From: Rhodopirellula europaea 6C
GTDB lineage: Bacteria; Planctomycetota; Planctomycetia; Pirellulales; Pirellulaceae
Direction: 5' to 3'
Length of the DNA stretch: 59,663 bases
Assembly: GCF_000338295.1 (NCBI RefSeq)
Contig: NZ_ANMO01000118.1
Span: 1 to 59,663, forward strand
The translations under genes were made by a program, and so were the position numbers. Within the stretch, counting starts at the first letter, position 1. Every line of letters begins with the position of its first letter. Shown here piece after piece: positions 36,797 to 45,736 of this stretch. The notes beneath the pieces are model-generated. The model was not told the origin of the DNA and searched no databases. It worked only from the letters and a program-made list of their open reading frames with translations.

Positions 36797-38548
36797 CTAC
36801 CGCAAACTGGATCCAAACGCGGTCTTGAGCTTGCCAAGATACTGATCCGCTCCATTGATTTCGCTCAGAATTTTTCGGCTGAGATCTTCGACCGATTTGT
36901 CAGCCTTGGCCAACAACGTTTGAGCTTGGTTCTGTTGTGCGAGCATCCACTCGTTCAGCTCCAACATCTGCTCACGATGAGCCTCATCAACCTTGGCAGC
37001 AACCTTTGCTTTGGAAGCTTCCATTTGGCTGGCGATGGCCGTTTTAGCTGCGTCGTTGAAGACCTGCCCCAGGTTGGTGTTCAGCTTCAAATCCAAATCT
37101 TCCCAAGTTCCATTGAACTCGGCATCGATTTCAACGTGATCCACGTTGGCAAGCGATTGGTTCATCTGAATCGCCGCCGTCGAAGCTCCCGCGTCGCCTT
37201 TGACATCCAAACGCATGTTGACGCCGGTTTGCTTGCTGACCAAACGGCCTTCGAGATGTTCACCGCGGCTGCTCAACTGAACCCACACTTCGCGAACACC
37301 ACCAGCGATTGCAACTCCGACGTCTTTACCGCGACCCAAGTGAATCGGGTCGGCATCCATTTGAGGCCAGTGAAGTGTCAGACGATCGAGTTGTTCGCCT
37401 TGTCGACGATCGCGAACGTAGTCGACGTCAACGGTCTCGGGACCTTCCAATCGCAAGCGAGCTCGCGTTGGATCAGCCAACAGCTCCGGAGTTGGTGTCA
37501 TGTTCTCGACCACGCCGGTCAGTGTGAAGACTTTGCCATCAGCACGCATGGTGCCGCTGACGTCACAGTGACGGATCATCAATTCCGGACGACGGTTGCG
37601 TCCGAGGAAGTCGTAGTCTTCACCGCGAACTCGTTCGGTATCGGGTGCAACGACGGTGTAGTTGGCAAGCGTGCGACCGCTGTCGAGGTAATCACGCAAT
37701 TGCGTGAGCGAACGTCGAATCTCGGCACTGACCAAATCGACGCCAAAGTTCTTTGACTCGCTCAGGTCGCCAGGCACAAACGCGTCGACCTTGTCGAGGT
37801 CGGCTTGCTTTGCCTTCTCCAACCGAGCCAAGTCGCTCTTCATTTGATCGGGCATCGCGTTCATTGCGTTGCGTAGCGAAATCAATTGCTCACGAGCGGC
37901 TTCCGATTCAGCCAACGTGCGTTGCAACTCCGGCCAATCTCGCAACGGGTTGTCGATGCCACTGGCTGCTTCACGAATGGTTTCGACTCGTTCTTCCAAC
38001 TCTTTGGTTTGCTTCACCAAGCGCTCGTACTCGCTTTTCCAGCGACGACGAATTTCTTCGCCGGTGCGAACGGTTTCGAGATCCTTGCCCATCGCTTCCG
38101 CACGAGCACTCAGCCCGTTCGTTGCCGATGAAAGCAAGTTTCCGATCACGGACGGGCCGGACGCTTCCGTTTCGTCTGGCGTTTCTTCCAGGTGTCCGCT
38201 CGTTTCGCGAGTCGTTCCGATTTGCAAACCAGCGATACTGCCTTGTCGAATCACCCAGCGTCGACGAAGCAACGCATCGCCGTCGATGACCAAGTTCACC
38301 GAGTCCGCTTGGAAAGCGTTTCGGAATTCTTTGTCATCACGCGGATCAGCGACATGCACCGAATCGAACTGGATCTGAGGTGGGAACAACCCAACGCGAG
38401 TCGCACCGATATCGGCTCGGGCTCCCGTCGAGGCTTCCAACCCGCGAACCGTGATGTAGCTGGCCATCGGGCCGAGGCCCCAGAACAGCAGCATCAAGAT
38501 GGTCGCGACAACGATAAGCCGTGTCAGTAAGAATCTCCAACGAATCAT
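36797..38548 (-). CDS. TIGR03545-type envelope protein (AsmA-like start)
   Basis: A 583-residue protein with one N-terminal membrane anchor (FLLTRLIVVATILMLLFWGLG) followed by an AsmA-like strand pattern (ARADIGATRVGLFPPQIQFDSVHVADP). A coiled coil spans about residues 160-250 (Glu/Arg-rich), and a second charged helical tail occupies the last 80 residues (MEASKAKVAAKVDEAHREQML). It matches the TIGR03545/TIGR03546 gene-pair arrangement known from some outer-membrane-bearing bacteria. The start overlaps the stop of its partner by four bases (ATGA), so the two are translationally coupled. Role in envelope biogenesis is inferred, not shown. Confidence 0.8.
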   Translation of the reverse strand: MIRWRFLLTRLIVVATILMLLFWGLGPMASYITVRGLEASTGARADIGATRVGLFPPQIQFDSVHVADPRDDKEFRNAFQADSVNLVIDGDALLRRRWVIRQGSIAGLQIGTTRETSGHLEETPDETEASGPSVIGNLLSSATNGLSARAEAMGKDLETVRTGEEIRRRWKSEYERLVKQTKELEERVETIREAASGIDNPLRDWPELQRTLAESEAAREQLISLRNAMNAMPDQMKSDLARLEKAKQADLDKVDAFVPGDLSESKNFGVDLVSAEIRRSLTQLRDYLDSGRTLANYTVVAPDTERVRGEDYDFLGRNRRPELMIRHCDVSGTMRADGKVFTLTGVVENMTPTPELLADPTRARLRLEGPETVDVDYVRDRRQGEQLDRLTLHWPQMDADPIHLGRGKDVGVAIAGGVREVWVQLSSRGEHLEGRLVSKQTGVNMRLDVKGDAGASTAAIQMNQSLANVDHVEIDAEFNGTWEDLDLKLNTNLGQVFNDAAKTAIASQMEASKAKVAAKVDEAHREQMLELNEWMLAQQNQAQTLLAKADKSVEDLSRKILSEINGADQYLGKLKTAFGSSLR

Positions 38549-39516
38549 GCTGCATCCTTGTCTTGCGAATCGCGCAATTGACGAAGCAGATAACTGAGCG
38601 CTTCATCGATCTTGTGTTGGTCGTCGTTCGTAGTCAGGCCCGGGCGATTGGAATTGCCCGCTCCCGAGTTCCCCGATGCCACTGAATTTTCGTTCGACAT
38701 CGATTGCGGATTGGATTCCGCATCGAGGACTTCGATATGAGTTGTGTTTTGTTTGGAGGAAACGTCGCCCGCGGGTGCGTCGATCGCAGCGGAGGCTCGT
38801 TTCGAATCGGCCCGTTCATCTCGGTACGGCGAGATCTTTGCCAGGACCGGTTCAGCAGCATCGACGCGGCGAAAATCAAACACGCGTCCGGAGCTTGCTT
38901 CGGCATCAAAGCCAACCGCATCGTCAGTCGACGAATCCGAAGCTCGCGCCGGTTCAGGCGTGAAGTGCGGCTCAGTGACTTTGGTGTGCGGAGCGTCGAC
39001 GAAGTGTTGCTCTGTTTCTTTTGAACGTCGCTTGCGAGCGGGCGTCACAACAACATCGTCTTCCAGATCGTCGTCTTCTTTCCAGTTGCCCGACACTGCT
39101 TTGAACATCGGGTAAGAAATCGCGAAGGCAGGAACCAGCGAAATCAGTCCGATCAGAAAGCTGCCCATCACGACGGTGTTGTTCAGATCCGTCCAAGGCA
39201 CCAGCGGATAGTCCCACGCTTGGGCCATCACGTCTGAGACGCCTTCTTGAGCGAAGAACCATTGTGCGAATTGATCTGAAATCGGGTCCAAGCGAGGTGC
39301 AACCATCGTCACCCCGATCGCGGTCAGAGCGACCATCGCGTGATTGACACGCAACATCAGGACTCCGAACACCAATGCAACTGCCAACAAGTTGCCGTGA
39401 GGGATCAGGCCGATGAGAAGACCCAACGCCAATCCCCAGGCGAGCTGAGAAGGATATTTCCTCCCCGCGATCGCTTTGCGAAGACTGCTGAGCAGCTTGA
39501 TCGAAAACAGAATCAT
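38545..39516 (-). CDS. TIGR03546-type membrane protein, DUF2062-like
   Basis: Partner of the TIGR03545-type protein, 323 residues from the ATG at 39516 (MILFSIKLLSSLRKAIAG); a start at 39579 would add 21 residues without a clearer ribosome site. Hydrophobic segments are LAWGLALGLLIGLIPHGNLLAVALVFGVLMLRV, MVALTAIGVTMVAP and VMGSFLIGLISLVPAFAISY, similar to DUF2062 membrane domains. The C-terminal half is disordered, Ser/Asp/Glu-rich, and ends in a predicted short helix (IDEALSYLLRQLRD). It overlaps the next gene by ATGA. Confidence 0.78.
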   Translation of the reverse strand: MILFSIKLLSSLRKAIAGRKYPSQLAWGLALGLLIGLIPHGNLLAVALVFGVLMLRVNHAMVALTAIGVTMVAPRLDPISDQFAQWFFAQEGVSDVMAQAWDYPLVPWTDLNNTVVMGSFLIGLISLVPAFAISYPMFKAVSGNWKEDDDLEDDVVVTPARKRRSKETEQHFVDAPHTKVTEPHFTPEPARASDSSTDDAVGFDAEASSGRVFDFRRVDAAEPVLAKISPYRDERADSKRASAAIDAPAGDVSSKQNTTHIEVLDAESNPQSMSNENSVASGNSGAGNSNRPGLTTNDDQHKIDEALSYLLRQLRDSQDKDAA

Positions 39517-39838
39517 AAAACTCGGCCCACGCGGCTGATCGATGGATGTAACAACTGGAATCCTCGTCATCATCGGCATCTCGAGGACAACTATTTAGTA
39601 CAACCGGCAAATTCGATGCTGCCAGACCAATCGGCCAATCACGCATCGCAACGCGTCAATGGGCGGCCCGCCTGATCGATGGACTCGTTTGAGTTTCACG
39701 CGAGTTCTTTCCCGCCTTTGATCGCGTGGGAGCTCACGGAACCAAGACGGTTTCGCTGATATCTTGAGTCGATCTGTTACAATGAGTTTCCCGCCCTCCT
39801 TCCTTCCCAACCTGCCATTCACCGTGGTTTCTGCATCC

Positions 39839-42800
39839 ATGCATTTCCGATCGCTCCTTTTTGATTTTTTACGGTGGACGACCGTTTGTTTGCTCGGGCT
39901 AAGCGGCCCCTGGTTGCTGAACGCTTCCGCCGACGAACCTGAGATCTCTTTCAATCAAGACATCCGGTCGATCCTTTCCGAGAACTGCTACTTCTGTCAC
40001 GGTCCGGATGAGAACAATCGCCAAGCCGGATTGCGGCTGGATGTTCGCGAGGAAGCAATCGACTACGCCGCGATTGTTCCCGAGGATGTCGATGGCAGCG
40101 AATTGGTCGCACGTATCGATCACGAAGATCCTGAACTGGTGATGCCACCACCGGATTCGCACAAAACGCTGACCGAAAAGCAAAAGGAATTGTTGAAAGC
40201 GTGGATCGCTCAGGGCGCCCCATACGAAGAACACTGGTCGTTCAGCCCGATTCGACGCCCCGATGTCCCGGATCTGACGAAGTGGGATGAAAACGTCGAA
40301 GGCAAGAACGTTCATCCGGTCGATGCTTTCGTGCGAGCCCGCCTGCTGGCGAAAGGTCACGATCTCTCCGGCCCCGCGCGACCGGACCGACTGCTTCGGC
40401 GAATGCACTTGGACTTGGTCGGGTTGCCGCCAACTTGGGAGGAAACGCAAGACTTCTTCTCTCGTACTCAAGAGATGCAGGCATCCGACGCTCGGTCATC
40501 TCTCATTGATCAGAAGCTGGATGAACTGTTCGAGAACCCGCATCACGGTGAACGCATGGCAGCGTTCTGGTTGGACCTGGTCCGATTCGCCGACACGGTG
40601 GGCTACCACGGCGACCAAAACCAACACATCTTCCCCTATCGCGATTGGGTGATCGAAGCCTTCCAAAACAACATGCCGTTTGACGAGTTCACGACGAAGC
40701 AGCTCGCCGGTGACCTGCTTCCCAACCCAAAGACGGATGACTTGATCGCGTCAGGGTTCAATCGTTTGAACATGGTCACTCGCGAAGGCGGTGCTCAACC
40801 CGGTGAGTACTTGTCCAAGTACGCGACCGACCGCGTTCGCACCGTCGGCATGGCTTGGATGGGGCTGACCACAGGATGCGCCGAATGCCACGATCACAAA
40901 TTCGATCCGTTCACCGCGAAAGACTTCTATTCACTCGGAGCGTTCTTCGCTGATATCGAACAGTGGGGCGTCTACAGCGATTATGGCTACACGCCCAACC
41001 CTGACCTGAAGGGATACAACAATAACTTTCCGTTCCCACCAGAAATCGAGGTCACCAGCCCAGCGTTGCTGCGGGAGCAGACGCAAGCCAAACAAGAACT
41101 CATCGACCTGGCTCGCTTGCAATTGGCGGCCCTGTCCGACGACCAAAAGAATTCAGCGAATGATTGGCTGAACAACGTCAACGGCTGGCTCGAACGAGAA
41201 GCCAACGGATGGCAGTCGCTTCCGATGACTTCGGCCCCGCCAAAGGACAAAAACCTAAAAGCTTGGACTGCCGACAGCGAATCGATCTCGCTGGGATCAC
41301 TGCCGCCTCAATCGATCCAAGTCAGCCTGCTGCCGGCGGCGAACCAGTCCCCTCAAAATGTCGAAGTCCGCTTCTACATCGAGGAGATCAAACCACCGGC
41401 AACGGACGACTCAGAGCCTGAAAAATCCAAGGACGAGAAAAAGGAAGAAGCGAAACCTAATCGCATAAACGTTGCCGTTTCCTTCGCACGAGCCAACCGC
41501 TGGTTGCCTTCGTTTTCCAGCACGGTGGCTCAGCAGAATGTCGCGTCACGCTGGTCCGTCCCGGCGACCGACGCTGCCGGGCGCGCGGTGAAGCAACGCC
41601 CGCATCAGTTCATGATCGATCAATCCAAACACGCCGACGATCCGATGCGAGCGGTGTTTGAACTGGCAGGACCGCTGCAATTGAAGGAAGGTCAATCCTT
41701 GGTCGCGGAGATCAAAGGGTTGGCTGGCGACACCGAGGTGACGTTCGAGGCATCGCCTCTGATCCGGATGCGGCCGTTTGATGCTGCGGAATTGGAAGCG
41801 ATTCAAATCTGCGACTCGATCAGCCAACCCAACGCGTTGTTGAGCTGGATGATGTCCAACCCCAAACAAGCCAAAGATGCGGGTGCGATCAAACACTGGC
41901 GTGACCGCTATCTCGCCTGCCGCGACGGGCGAACTTGGACGATGGTCACGCAAGCAACCGAGCCAATGGAAATGCGAGTCTTGCCACGTGGCAATTGGCA
42001 AGACAAATCTGGCGACGTGGTTGAGCCAGCCACACCGGCTTTCCTCGGTAGCTATGGCACCGAGACTGCCAAAGAAGCAAACGCCAAAGACGCCGAAGCC
42101 AAACGTCTGACCCGCTTGGATCTGGCTCGTTGGATTGTGCATCGCGACAATCCGTTGACGGCCCGCGTTGTCGCGAACCGACTTTGGAAGCAATTCTTCG
42201 GCGTTGGATTGACCGCGGCAGTCGATGACTTGGGTGCTCAAGGCGATCCGCCATCGCATCCGGAACTGCTCGACTACCTCGCGATCGAACTGATCGATTC
42301 CGGTTGGGATCTGCAGCACGTGACTCGTTTGATTCTAACCAGCCGCACGTATCAGCAAGACAGTCGCGTTCGACCCGAGCTATTTGAGATCGACCCCGAG
42401 AACCGTTTGCTGTCCTATCACCCACCACGTCGTTTGGAAGCCGAGATCGTTCGCGACAACGCGTTGGCGGTTTCGGGGTTGCTGAACCTCGAGATCGGCG
42501 GCCCATCGGTCGAACCGTATCAGCCCGATGGCTACTACTCGAACTTGCAATTCCCCAATCGCAGCTACCGTTCGACAGCGGGTGACAATCAATACCGGCG
42601 CGGAATTTACATGCACTGGCAGCGAACGTTTTTGCACCCGATGCTCGCCAACTTTGACGCCCCCAGTCGCGAAGATTGCGTCGCGATTCGAGCCAACGCG
42701 AACACGCCTCAGCAAGCGTTGACGTTGCTCAATGATCCGACGTTCATCGAAGCGGCCAGCGAACTGGCGTGGAACATGATCGAGCAGAAGGAGTCGGACG

Positions 42801-43063
42801 AAACGCGATTGCGAACGATGGTTCGACGATCCCTTCAACGCGATGCGACCAGCGAAGAGATCGAACGACTCACGAACTTTTTGAACCAACAGCGTGAGCT
42901 ATTCCTCGCCGACGAAGCTTTGTCGGTGCAACTAACCAGCATTGGCCAGTCCGCCACGCGCCACAACGAATCGCTTTCGCCAGCCGATCGCGCCGAGTGG
43001 GCCGCCTGGACCGCGACGGCCCGCATCGTTTTGAACCTGCACGAAACCATCACCCGCTACTAA
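39839..43063 (+). CDS. PSCyt1/DUF1549/DUF1553 planctomycete cytochrome-type protein
   Basis: A 1074-residue exported protein of the planctomycete-specific PSCyt1-PSCyt2-PSD1 architecture. I take the ATG at 39839 (MHFRSLLFDFLRWTTVCLLG signal peptide ending NASA). The heme c motif CYFCH is at about residues 50-54 in NCYFCHGPDENNRQAGLRLD. Downstream come DUF1549 (VHPVDAFVRARL, RRMHLDLVGLPPTWEE, GFNRLNMVTREGGAQ, CAECHDHKFDP, a second CxxCH) and DUF1553 near the C-terminus (NPLTARVVANRLWKQFFGVGL). A Lys/Glu-rich insertion near residues 525-545 splits a carbohydrate-binding-like region. It is the first gene of an operon with the DUF1501 protein 18 bases on. Catalytic role is unknown; redox or carbohydrate-processing roles are proposed for the family. 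Confidence 0.88.
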   Translation: MHFRSLLFDFLRWTTVCLLGLSGPWLLNASADEPEISFNQDIRSILSENCYFCHGPDENNRQAGLRLDVREEAIDYAAIVPEDVDGSELVARIDHEDPELVMPPPDSHKTLTEKQKELLKAWIAQGAPYEEHWSFSPIRRPDVPDLTKWDENVEGKNVHPVDAFVRARLLAKGHDLSGPARPDRLLRRMHLDLVGLPPTWEETQDFFSRTQEMQASDARSSLIDQKLDELFENPHHGERMAAFWLDLVRFADTVGYHGDQNQHIFPYRDWVIEAFQNNMPFDEFTTKQLAGDLLPNPKTDDLIASGFNRLNMVTREGGAQPGEYLSKYATDRVRTVGMAWMGLTTGCAECHDHKFDPFTAKDFYSLGAFFADIEQWGVYSDYGYTPNPDLKGYNNNFPFPPEIEVTSPALLREQTQAKQELIDLARLQLAALSDDQKNSANDWLNNVNGWLEREANGWQSLPMTSAPPKDKNLKAWTADSESISLGSLPPQSIQVSLLPAANQSPQNVEVRFYIEEIKPPATDDSEPEKSKDEKKEEAKPNRINVAVSFARANRWLPSFSSTVAQQNVASRWSVPATDAAGRAVKQRPHQFMIDQSKHADDPMRAVFELAGPLQLKEGQSLVAEIKGLAGDTEVTFEASPLIRMRPFDAAELEAIQICDSISQPNALLSWMMSNPKQAKDAGAIKHWRDRYLACRDGRTWTMVTQATEPMEMRVLPRGNWQDKSGDVVEPATPAFLGSYGTETAKEANAKDAEAKRLTRLDLARWIVHRDNPLTARVVANRLWKQFFGVGLTAAVDDLGAQGDPPSHPELLDYLAIELIDSGWDLQHVTRLILTSRTYQQDSRVRPELFEIDPENRLLSYHPPRRLEAEIVRDNALAVSGLLNLEIGGPSVEPYQPDGYYSNLQFPNRSYRSTAGDNQYRRGIYMHWQRTFLHPMLANFDAPSREDCVAIRANANTPQQALTLLNDPTFIEAASELAWNMIEQKESDETRLRTMVRRSLQRDATSEEIERLTNFLNQQRELFLADEALSVQLTSIGQSATRHNESLSPADRAEWAAWTATARIVLNLHETITRY

Positions 43064-43081
43064 GCCTCGCTAAAACACATC

Positions 43082-44494
43082 ATGAATTCTTTCTCAACTA
43101 TTCAGCGGCGTAGCTTTCTCAAGAGCGGCACGTACAGTGTCGGCATGGCCGCGCTGGGTTCGATGCTCGCTCGCGAAAGCCAAGCCAGCCAAACGGATAC
43201 GCCCCAGCCACACTTTCCCGGCACGGCGAAAACGGTCATTCACCTTTGCATGGCTGGCGGCCCTAGCCACGTTGAATCACTCGACCCGAAACCGGAACTG
43301 GACAAGATCAACGACCAGCCGTTTCCGGCTTCGATGACCGATGGTCAACAACTCGCGCAGCTTCAAGGTTCGAAACTTGTCGCCCGCGGATCGTTTTGCA
43401 AATTCAAAAAGTGGGGCCAATCTGGTCTCGAAATCAGCGAACTGTTTCCGAACATCGGATCGGTTGCCGACGACCTGTGCATCATTCGCTCGATGCACAC
43501 CGAGCAAATCAATCACGACCCGGCTCACGCGTTCATGAACACGGGATCGATCCAAAAAGGTCGTCCCAGCATGGGCTCGTGGTTCTTGTACGGCTTGGGT
43601 GCCGAAACCGATTCCCTGCCCGGCTTCATCGTCTTCACCAGCCAAGGCCGTCACGGGGCTCAACCGGTTTCGGCTCGTCAATGGAAAGCCGGTTTCCTTC
43701 CCAGTCGTTTCCAAGGCGTTCAGTTCCAATCGCGAGGCGACGCGGTCCACTATGTTCGTCCGCCCGGCGGCATCACCGACACGACTCAGCGAGCGACCAT
43801 CGAAGCGGTCAACGCGTTCAACCAAGACCTGCTGGCCGATCGCGGCGATTCTGAAATCGCAACTCGGATCAGCCAATACGAAATGGCGTTTCGCATGCAA
43901 ACGTCGGTGCCGGAACTCGCCGACATGTCCGATGAAACGCAAGAGACGTTGAACCTGTACGGAGTCACCAAGCCCGGCGATGGATCATTCGCCAGCAACT
44001 GCTTGATGGCTCGGCGGTTGGCTGAACGCGGCGTTCGGTTCATCCAGCTTTACCACCGTGCGTGGGATCACCACAGCAATCTGGAAGTCGGCATGAAGGA
44101 CAGTGCCAAAGCGGTCGACCAAGCTTCCGCGGCATTGATTCAAGACCTGAAACGTCGCGGAATGCTCGACGACACGCTGGTCATCTGGGGCGGCGAGTTC
44201 GGACGAACTCCAATGAAACAAGGGTCCGGCCGTGACCACCACATCAACGCATTTTCGTTGTGGATGGCCGGTGGAGGCATCAAGGGCGGTATCTCCTATG
44301 GCAACTCAGACGAACTTGGCTATCGCTACTTGAAAGACGGCGAGGAAACCCACGTTCGCGATTTACATGCGACGATGTTGCACACCTGCGGACTGGATCA
44401 CATGAAGTTATCAGCCAAGTACCAGGGGCTCGACGTACGTTTGACCGGGGTCGAACCCGCTCGTGTCTTGAAACCAATTCTGAAGAATGCTTGA
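43082..44494 (+). CDS. DUF1501 protein, Tat-exported
   Basis: A 470-residue DUF1501 protein, the usual partner of PSCyt1/DUF1549 proteins. The N-terminus RRSFLKSGTYSVGMAALG is a twin-arginine signal. Sulfatase/alkaline-phosphatase-fold signatures follow: VIHLCMAGGPSHVESLDPKP, GRPSMGSWFLYGLG, LPGFIVF and VIWGGEFGRTP, with Asp/His metal ligands later (GRDHHINAFSLWMAGGG). Stop and start of the next gene overlap by eight bases, indicating a three-gene operon. The enzymatic activity is not established for the family. Confidence 0.88.
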   Translation: MNSFSTIQRRSFLKSGTYSVGMAALGSMLARESQASQTDTPQPHFPGTAKTVIHLCMAGGPSHVESLDPKPELDKINDQPFPASMTDGQQLAQLQGSKLVARGSFCKFKKWGQSGLEISELFPNIGSVADDLCIIRSMHTEQINHDPAHAFMNTGSIQKGRPSMGSWFLYGLGAETDSLPGFIVFTSQGRHGAQPVSARQWKAGFLPSRFQGVQFQSRGDAVHYVRPPGGITDTTQRATIEAVNAFNQDLLADRGDSEIATRISQYEMAFRMQTSVPELADMSDETQETLNLYGVTKPGDGSFASNCLMARRLAERGVRFIQLYHRAWDHHSNLEVGMKDSAKAVDQASAALIQDLKRRGMLDDTLVIWGGEFGRTPMKQGSGRDHHINAFSLWMAGGGIKGGISYGNSDELGYRYLKDGEETHVRDLHATMLHTCGLDHMKLSAKYQGLDVRLTGVEPARVLKPILKNA

Positions 44495-45476
44495 TCGGAT
44501 GCTCCAAACTTTCGCGAATAGAAGACAGCGAACCCGTCCGCGGTTGTTCGCTTTGGCTTTGGCCAGCACGCTCGTTGTGCATGCCGGATCGGCAAACGCC
44601 GAAGACGACAACGCGTTGTTTCATCAAATGCGCAGTGGCGGCATCGGATTGACCGACGATGTCACGACAAAGATCCCGAGTCTCGCGTTCATTGATTCCT
44701 CCGGTGAACCAGTTGACTCCGCGAAAGTCAAAAAGCAGTTGGACACGCTGGCTCGTGCCGGCGGCATCCAACGTTTCATTCGCGACTCCGTGGTGGCTCC
44801 CATCGCAATCGACATGGATTCAATTACGAATCCAGACGGTCAACGAATTGGACACCTGCTCGACGTCGCGTTTGTTGTGCACGCACCGCTTGATTTGATC
44901 GAAGATTCCGACACACTTCAATCGTTACTGGGTGTCAGCAACGAAGCCGATGACACTGACGAAGCGACTGAAAAAGAAGAAGCCGGCGAGGCGAACAAGG
45001 TCACCGCGGAGGAACTTTCCCAACTCGGCATCACTCTCGACGCGGAATCGGAATCGTTTGGCCGGGTCAGCTTCCCGTTGCTTGATCGAGTCCTGATCAA
45101 AGGCGTGATCCACGCGGAAACCGAACGACGCATCGAAGGTTCACCGAATGATTTCGTAACCGTCGCATGGCAAATGGATCCGCGTTTTGATAATTCCTGG
45201 AGCCCGATTGAACGAAACGATTTGGGCGAGGAAGTCACCGGCGACGCGAAACCGTATCGAGGGCTTGGTGGCTTGATCACCGCCACGCGATTACCGACCG
45301 ACATCGCGGGATCCGATACCGACGCAACGGTCGTGCAAGCCAAATTGGTCGTTCATGAACCGGTTGATTGGTTCGGAGGTCGCAACCAATTACGAAGCAA
45401 ACTTCCGCTGATAATCCAAGACCGAGTGCGTGACCTAAGGAGGAAACTCGCGGAAGTTCACGACGCGTCACGTTGA
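44487..45476 (+). CDS. Exported protein of unknown function, third gene of the PSCyt1/DUF1501 operon
   Basis: A 329-residue protein (325 from the ATG at 44499) with a signal peptide (PRLFALALASTLVVHAGSANA). The mature part has a Glu/Asp-rich stretch (about residues 150-175) and beta-rich segments (RVSFPLLDRVLIKGVIHAE; DFVTVAWQMDPRFDNSW; LVVHEPVDWFGG). I recognise no domain. The eight-base overlap with the DUF1501 gene suggests that its product works with those two exported proteins. A repeat of family B begins 17 bases after its stop. Confidence 0.7.
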   Translation: MLDRMLQTFANRRQRTRPRLFALALASTLVVHAGSANAEDDNALFHQMRSGGIGLTDDVTTKIPSLAFIDSSGEPVDSAKVKKQLDTLARAGGIQRFIRDSVVAPIAIDMDSITNPDGQRIGHLLDVAFVVHAPLDLIEDSDTLQSLLGVSNEADDTDEATEKEEAGEANKVTAEELSQLGITLDAESESFGRVSFPLLDRVLIKGVIHAETERRIEGSPNDFVTVAWQMDPRFDNSWSPIERNDLGEEVTGDAKPYRGLGGLITATRLPTDIAGSDTDATVVQAKLVVHEPVDWFGGRNQLRSKLPLIIQDRVRDLRRKLAEVHDASR

Positions 45477-45493
45477 GCGATCCTTCGCCCAAA

Positions 45494-45553
45494 GTAGCGG
45501 CAGGGCGTGAGCCCTCCGGTTCCTCACCGGGCGGATCGCGCCGCACCGATAAC
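45494..45553 (+). repeat. Repeat family B, copy 1 (3'-end element)
   Basis: A 60-base unit starting GTAGCGGCAGGGCGTGAGCC and ending GCACCGATAAC, with an internal hairpin (CCGGT-TCCTC-ACCGG). A second copy at 53326-53385 has about six differences. Both begin a few bases after a stop codon on the same strand, so termination is plausible. Confidence 0.7.
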
Positions 45554-45597
45554 TGCGTGAGACCTTGCTAACGCTGCAGGTTGTGATTGGGGGCTCC

Positions 45598-45620
45598 GTA
45601 GGCCAGGTCATTACCTGGCG
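45598..45620 (+). repeat. Repeat family C, copy 1
   Basis: GTAGGCCAGGTC-ATT-ACCTGGCG: a short inverted repeat (CCAGGT/ACCTGG). Two further copies bound an element at 58308-58436. Confidence 0.6.
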
Positions 45621-45736
45621 TCTCAACCGATGCTTTGGAATAAAGCGAGTCGCCCGGCAACGAATCTGAAGTTCATAATTGAACCGCACGTCACCCCGCC
45701 TAAGTCAAACTGGCCGACAAGGGATCTTCAACACAA

